From Stutzerimonas stutzeri (lineage in GTDB: Bacteria > Pseudomonadota > Gammaproteobacteria > Pseudomonadales > Pseudomonadaceae), in assembly GCF_019090095.1 (NCBI RefSeq), contig NZ_JAGQFP010000002.1, positions 1,736,001 to 1,800,000 on the forward strand: DNA of 64,000 nt, in the 5' to 3' direction. The notes under the pieces are model-generated. The model ran no database searches. It saw nothing but the letters and a program-made list of their open reading frames with translations, and was not told the DNA's origin. The translations under genes and the position numbers were made by a program. Below, one piece after another: positions 60,649-64,000 of this stretch (position 1 is the first letter of the stretch; every line of letters starts with the position of its first letter).

Positions 60649-61476
60649 ATGCTCAAGCACCGTTACGCTCTGACGCTTTTAGCGCTTGGCCTGCCGCTCT
60701 TCGCGGCGGCCCAGGTCCCGGTGGTGGATTACGACTCGCAGGGCCAAAGTGGCTCGCCCGAGACGAACTACTCTTCCGGTGCGGAAACTGGCGGTGCCTA
60801 TGTCGGAGGCGGGGCAGCAGCCCCGTCTTCGGCGCAGGGTATGCTCTTCGTTCAGTTGCAGCAGATGCAGGAAGAGATCGCGCAACTGCGGGGCATGCTC
60901 GAAGTGCAACAGAACGAGATCCAGCGCCTCAAACAGGAAGGTCTGGAACGTTATCAAGATTTGGACAGTCGCTTATCCGCTGCCTCTTCGGGCAGATCGG
61001 TGAGCCAGAATTCTTCAACCCCTGACGCAATTGACGCCAGGGGCCCTATCCAGCCGCCTGCGGGCGCGCCGGCGCAAGGCGCAGCGAATAGCCAGTCAGC
61101 CGATCCCGAAAAGGAAAAGCTCTACTATGACGCGGCGTTCGACCTGATCAAGGCGAAGGATTTCGAAAAGGCCAGCCAGGCCTTTTCGGCTTTCTTGCGT
61201 AAATATCCCACTAGTCCCTATGCGGGCAATGCGCAGTATTGGCTGGGTGAGGTAAATCTTGCCAAGGGCGATCTGCAGGGCGCTGGCCAGGCTTTCGCCA
61301 AGGTTAGCCAGGCGTATCCGCAGCACAACAAGGTGCCGGATTCGCTGTACAAGCTGGCTGACGTCGAGATACGGCTAGGCAATCGGGACAAGGCAAACGG
61401 TATTCTCCGTCAGGTCATTGCTGAATACCCGAATAGTTCGGCCGCGCAGTTGGCGCAGCGCCAGCTGAATCGATAA
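60649..61476 (+). CDS. cpoB: Cell division coordinator CpoB (YbgF)
   Basis: CpoB ties outer-membrane constriction to septal peptidoglycan synthesis. The 275-residue protein has a signal peptide (to about 21), a coiled-coil N-domain (VQLQQMQEEIAQLRGMLEVQQNEIQRLKQ), a disordered linker and three TPR repeats (DAAFDLIKAKDFEKASQAFSAFL, GNAQYWLGEVNLAKGDLQGAG). It closes the tol operon six bases after oprL and is followed by a terminator. Confidence 0.93.
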   Translation: MLKHRYALTLLALGLPLFAAAQVPVVDYDSQGQSGSPETNYSSGAETGGAYVGGGAAAPSSAQGMLFVQLQQMQEEIAQLRGMLEVQQNEIQRLKQEGLERYQDLDSRLSAASSGRSVSQNSSTPDAIDARGPIQPPAGAPAQGAANSQSADPEKEKLYYDAAFDLIKAKDFEKASQAFSAFLRKYPTSPYAGNAQYWLGEVNLAKGDLQGAGQAFAKVSQAYPQHNKVPDSLYKLADVEIRLGNRDKANGILRQVIAEYPNSSAAQLAQRQLNR

Positions 61477-61502
61477 GCCGAAACCGCACGGCACGCTAAA
61501 CA

Positions 61503-61527
61503 AAACCCGCCTCTTGGCGGGTTTTTC
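61503..61527 (+). terminator. Intrinsic terminator of the tol-oprL-cpoB operon
   Basis: AAACCCGCC and GGCGGGTTT form a 9-bp stem around TCTT, followed by a T run. It lies 26 bases past the cpoB stop. Confidence 0.9.
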
Positions 61528-61596
61528 GTTAGAATCACCGCCCCTTTTCCGCAACGGAGGCGGATGGCCTGTTTAGCCGTCACGCCCGTGGCTTAT

Positions 61597-62244
61597 ATGC
61601 AAGATACCCTGCGAATCTCCGAGATCTTCTTCTCGTTGCAGGGGGAGACGCGTACCAGTGGCCTGCCCACTGTGTTCGTTCGCCTGACCGGCTGCCCCCT
61701 GCGCTGTCAATACTGCGATACCGCTTATGCCTTCAGTGGCGGCGACATCATGCCGCTCGAAGCGATCATCGAGCGGATCGCCTCCTTCAAGCCTCGCTAC
61801 GTCTGCGTCACCGGTGGCGAGCCATTGGCCCAACCCAATTGCCTGCCCTTGTTGAGGCAGCTCTGCGACGCCGGCTACGAGGTATCGCTGGAAACCAGTG
61901 GTGCCCTGGACATCAGTGGCACGGACGAGCGCGTAAGCCGGGTGGTTGACCTGAAGACGCCAGGGTCGGCCGAGGTGGGGCGCAATCGGTACGAGAATAT
62001 CGGCCAGCTGACGCCCAATGACCAGGTGAAGTTCGTGATCTGCTCGCGCGAGGACTACGACTGGGCGGTCTCCAAACTCATCGAATACCGGCTGGAGACG
62101 CGTGCGGGGGAAGTGTTGTTTTCGCCCAGTCACGGCCAGGTGGATGCGCGGGCGCTGGCTGACTGGATCGTCAGCGATAACCTCCCGGTACGCTTGCAGC
62201 TTCAGCTGCACAAGATTCTCTGGAACGACGCCCCCGGCCACTGA
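61597..62244 (+). CDS. queE: 7-carboxy-7-deazaguanine synthase QueE
   Basis: QueE is the radical SAM enzyme that rearranges carboxy-tetrahydropterin to 7-carboxy-7-deazaguanine, the precursor of queuosine. The Fe-S motif CPLRCQYC holds three cysteines, and VCVTGGEPLAQP is the SAM-binding GGEP. From 61597 it has 215 residues. An ATG at 61564 lies 3 bases after GGAGG, too close for a good site; the residues before 61597 are not conserved. The partner queC follows after 56 bases. Confidence 0.9.
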   Translation: MQDTLRISEIFFSLQGETRTSGLPTVFVRLTGCPLRCQYCDTAYAFSGGDIMPLEAIIERIASFKPRYVCVTGGEPLAQPNCLPLLRQLCDAGYEVSLETSGALDISGTDERVSRVVDLKTPGSAEVGRNRYENIGQLTPNDQVKFVICSREDYDWAVSKLIEYRLETRAGEVLFSPSHGQVDARALADWIVSDNLPVRLQLQLHKILWNDAPGH

Positions 62245-62300
62245 TATCCGCCGCAGCGTCCTGATGTGAAGGGCGCCGGTATTTCCGACAGGTAAACACC

Positions 62301-62975
62301 ATGACTGACAAGAAAGCCGTGATCCTTCTTTCTGGCGGGCTCGACTCTGCAACGGTAGTCGCGATGGCCAGGGCGCAGGGATACGACTGCTACACCATGA
62401 GTTTCGATTACGGCCAGCGCCATCGCGCCGAGTTGCAGGCCGCCGAGCGCGTCGCCCAACAATTGGGCGTAGTCGAGCACAAGGTCATTGGCATGAACCT
62501 GAATGGCATCGGTGGCTCCGCGCTCACCGACGCCAGCATTGCCGTGCCGGAAGTAGCGGGCGAGGGGATTCCGGTCACCTACGTGCCCGCTCGCAACACC
62601 TTGTTTCTCTCGCTGGCCCTGGGGTGGGCCGAGGTGCTCGGTGCGCGCGATATTTTTATCGGCGTTAACGCGATTGATTATTCAGGCTACCCCGATTGCC
62701 GACCGGAGTTCGTGGCGGCGTTCGAGCGCATGGCCAACCTGGCGACCAAGGCTGGCGTGGAGGGGCAGGGCTTCACGATTCGTGCGCCTTTGCAGAATCT
62801 CAGCAAGGCTGAGATCGTTCGAGCCGGTATTGGGCTAGGCGTGGATTACGCCATGACGGTGTCGTGTTATCAGGCCGATGGCGATGGGCGCGCCTGTGGC
62901 AAATGCGAGAGCTGTCGTCTGCGTGCGGCGGGTTTTGCAGAGGCAGGCGTCGTGGATCCGACCCGCTATCTCTAA
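62301..62975 (+). CDS. queC: 7-cyano-7-deazaguanine synthase QueC
   Basis: QueC converts 7-carboxy-7-deazaguanine to preQ0 with ATP and ammonia. The 224-residue PP-loop enzyme has SGGLDSATV at about residues 11-19, [11 protein letters not shown], and the C-terminal zinc cysteines [27 protein letters not shown] precedes the ATG with no strong ribosome-binding site. The queE-queC pair lies beside tRNA-Lys, an arrangement also found in P. aeruginosa. Confidence 0.94.
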   Translation: MTDKKAVILLSGGLDSATVVAMARAQGYDCYTMSFDYGQRHRAELQAAERVAQQLGVVEHKVIGMNLNGIGGSALTDASIAVPEVAGEGIPVTYVPARNTLFLSLALGWAEVLGARDIFIGVNAIDYSGYPDCRPEFVAAFERMANLATKAGVEGQGFTIRAPLQNLSKAEIVRAGIGLGVDYAMTVSCYQADGDGRACGKCESCRLRAAGFAEAGVVDPTRYL

Positions 62976-62993
62976 ATTCTTTTCTTAAAACCG

Positions 62994-63021
62994 TTGATTT
63001 ATTCAATCAAATCAGTATCAT
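62994..63021 (+). promoter_or_regulatory. Promoter of tRNA-Lys with GC-rich discriminator
   Basis: TTGATT (62994-62999), 16 bases and TATCAT (63016-63021) lead into GCGCCCCGC before the tRNA at 63034. A GC-rich discriminator is typical of stringently controlled stable RNA promoters. The -35 and spacer hold a TTGATT-TATTC-AATCAA inverted repeat. Confidence 0.65.
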
Positions 63022-63033
63022 GCGCCCCGCATT

Positions 63034-63109
63034 GGGTCGTTAGCTCAGTTGGTAGAGCAGTTGGCTTTTAACCAATTGGTCGTAGGTTCGAATCCTACAC
63101 GACCCACCA
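63034..63109 (+). tRNA. tRNA-Lys (anticodon UUU)
   Basis: A 76-base cloverleaf with encoded CCA: the acceptor stem GGGTCGT pairs with ACGACCC, D-arm AGCTCAGTTGGTAGAGC, anticodon loop CTTTTAA with TTT, and TTCGAATC T-loop. It is nearly identical to E. coli tRNA-Lys. The anticodon UUU decodes AAA/AAG. Confidence 0.98.
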
Positions 63110-63129
63110 TATCCCCCTAGCGGGCACGA

Positions 63130-63161
63130 AGCCGGATACCGATTGGTCATCCGGCTTTTTT
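63130..63161 (+). terminator. Intrinsic terminator after tRNA-Lys
   Basis: AGCCGGAT and ATCCGGCT pair across an 11-base loop, followed by T5, 20 bases after the tRNA. Confidence 0.85.
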
Positions 63162-63221
63162 ATGCCCGTCTTTCGCGGCGCGGATCGCGTTTATCCCTCT
63201 ATTTCTATCGTTTTTCACTAC

Positions 63222-63231
63222 GACCATGGTC
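63222..63231. repeat. Perfect 10-bp palindrome upstream of the CoA-transferase gene
   Basis: GACCATGGTC at 63222-63231, 67 bases before the start codon, is a candidate operator for a dimeric regulator. I can name no regulator, and a palindrome of this length can occur by chance. Confidence 0.35.
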
Positions 63232-63298
63232 TGTAAATGAGTCCAGAACAAACGTAATAGACTGCGGCCTCCCGAAGGTCCGTTGGTTTGAGGCTCAC

Positions 63299-64000
63299 AT
63301 GTATTCCGATCGCATCCGCTTGTCCTCCCTGCAGAGCAAGGTCATGAGCGCCCAGGAGGCGGCTACTTTTATCCACGACGGCATGACCGTCGGCATGAGC
63401 GGCTTTACCCGTGCGGGTGAGGCGAAAGCGGTGCCCCTGGCACTGATCGATCGTGCGAAAGACGAGAAGCTGAAAATCAGCCTGATCACGGGTGCCAGCC
63501 TCGGCAACGACCTGGACGGAAAAATGGCTGCAGCGGGCCTGCTGGCGCGTCGCGGGCCGTTTCAAGCGGACGCCACGCTGCGCAAGGCGATCAACCAGGG
63601 TGAGGTCATGTTCATCGACCAGCACCTGTCGCACACCGTCGAGCAGATGCGCAACAACCAGATCAAGCGTCCGGACGTGACCATCGTCGAGGCGGTGTGC
63701 ATTACCGAGCAGGGCCATATCGTTCCGACGACATCGGTAGGTAACTCCGCCAACCTGGCCGTATTTGCCGACAAGATCATTGTCGAGCTGAACCTGGCTC
63801 ACAACCCCAACCTGGAAGGCCTGCACGATATCTACTTCCCAGGCGAGCGTCCCAACCGCGGACCCATTCCGCTGACCAAGGTAGACGATCGTATCGGTAC
63901 GCCGGCCATTCCGGTGGATCCGGCCAAGATCGCGGCGATCGTAATCACCGAACAGCCGGACTCCTATTCCACCGTGACTCCGCCGGACGAAGAGACCCAG
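63299..64000 (+). CDS. Acetyl-CoA hydrolase/transferase family protein, 3' end outside window
   Basis: The first 234 residues, with no stop before base 64000, of a cat1/ACH1-type CoA transferase. MYSDRIRLSSLQSKVMSAQEAA and DGMTVGMSGFTRAGEAKAVPLAL are the N-terminal motif, with TEQGHIVPTTSVGNSANLAVFADKIIVELN further on. Family members move CoA between succinate, acetate and other acids (succinyl-CoA:acetate CoA-transferase) or hydrolyse acetyl-CoA. The catalytic Glu region (GxGxxGxE type) is beyond the window, so activity cannot be decided. GAGG precedes the ATG. Confidence 0.88.
   Translation, partial: MYSDRIRLSSLQSKVMSAQEAATFIHDGMTVGMSGFTRAGEAKAVPLALIDRAKDEKLKISLITGASLGNDLDGKMAAAGLLARRGPFQADATLRKAINQGEVMFIDQHLSHTVEQMRNNQIKRPDVTIVEAVCITEQGHIVPTTSVGNSANLAVFADKIIVELNLAHNPNLEGLHDIYFPGERPNRGPIPLTKVDDRIGTPAIPVDPAKIAAIVITEQPDSYSTVTPPDEETQ

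Noticed and set aside
62994..63010. Anr/FNR box in the tRNA-Lys promoter
   Set aside because: TTGATT-TATTC-AATCAA resembles TTGAT-N4-ATCAA but the spacing is wrong, so a chance inverted repeat is more likely.

Overview
The window is a stretch of GC-rich gammaproteobacterial chromosome, almost certainly from a pseudomonad. Gene order and protein sequence (OprL/Pal, AspRS, FabF, the 344-residue DapD, PmpR, the OprD porin) look like Pseudomonas. I think the P. stutzeri (Stutzerimonas) group is most likely, but that is an impression and not a proven assignment. Coding density is high. I see no insertion sequence, prophage, CRISPR array or island. Nearly everything is core housekeeping, so the value lies in start sites, control signals and small or uncharacterised genes.

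Region by region. 1-9.4 kb: kdsB (5' end outside the window), a low-molecular-weight phosphatase and murB, then rne on the other strand behind a roughly 490-nt leader, then rluC, a HAD phosphatase, sppA and a convergent maf/yceF. 9.4-19.6 kb: the lipid and envelope operon yceD-rpmF-plsX-fabD-fabG-acpP-fabF-pabC-mltG-tmk-holB-pilZ-tatD, tightly packed with overlapping GTG/TTG starts. 19.8-25 kb: an AroP-type permease, a class V PLP enzyme, a TetR regulator resembling PvrA, a DUF4823 lipoprotein and DUF1285. 25-34 kb: lysine/peptidoglycan and sulfur-transfer genes (dapE-rlmA, tcdA facing csdA-csdE, dapD, an ArsC-like protein, a thioredoxin, dapC) with two small unknown genes.

34-46.8 kb: DUF3108, purN, purM, DUF2066, a PerM-type permease, hda, DUF2069, wrbA-arsC, yihY, a TlpA-like lipoprotein, and the proS-lipoprotein-lytic transglycosylase operon. 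46.9-53.7 kb: an OprD-family porin, a HIT protein, slyX, a membrane-anchored cold-shock protein, dps, aspS and yebC/pmpR. 53.8-64 kb: ruvC-ruvA-ruvB, ybgC-tolQRAB-oprL-cpoB, queE-queC, tRNA-Lys(UUU) and the start of an acetyl-CoA hydrolase/CoA-transferase.

Themes. Many genes make or maintain the envelope (Kdo, MurB, MltG, SppA, Pal/Tol, lytic enzymes, lipoproteins) and sit in operons with DNA replication, tRNA charging and fatty acid synthesis. The best new leads are a 14/16 match to the LexA box on the predicted +1 of ruvC, near-consensus promoters that leave yceD (and perhaps rluC) leaderless, a consensus-like promoter whose -10 overlaps the ybgC start codon, a four-helix membrane protein ending in a cold-shock domain, and an uncharacterised 81-aa/47-aa gene pair with its own terminator.
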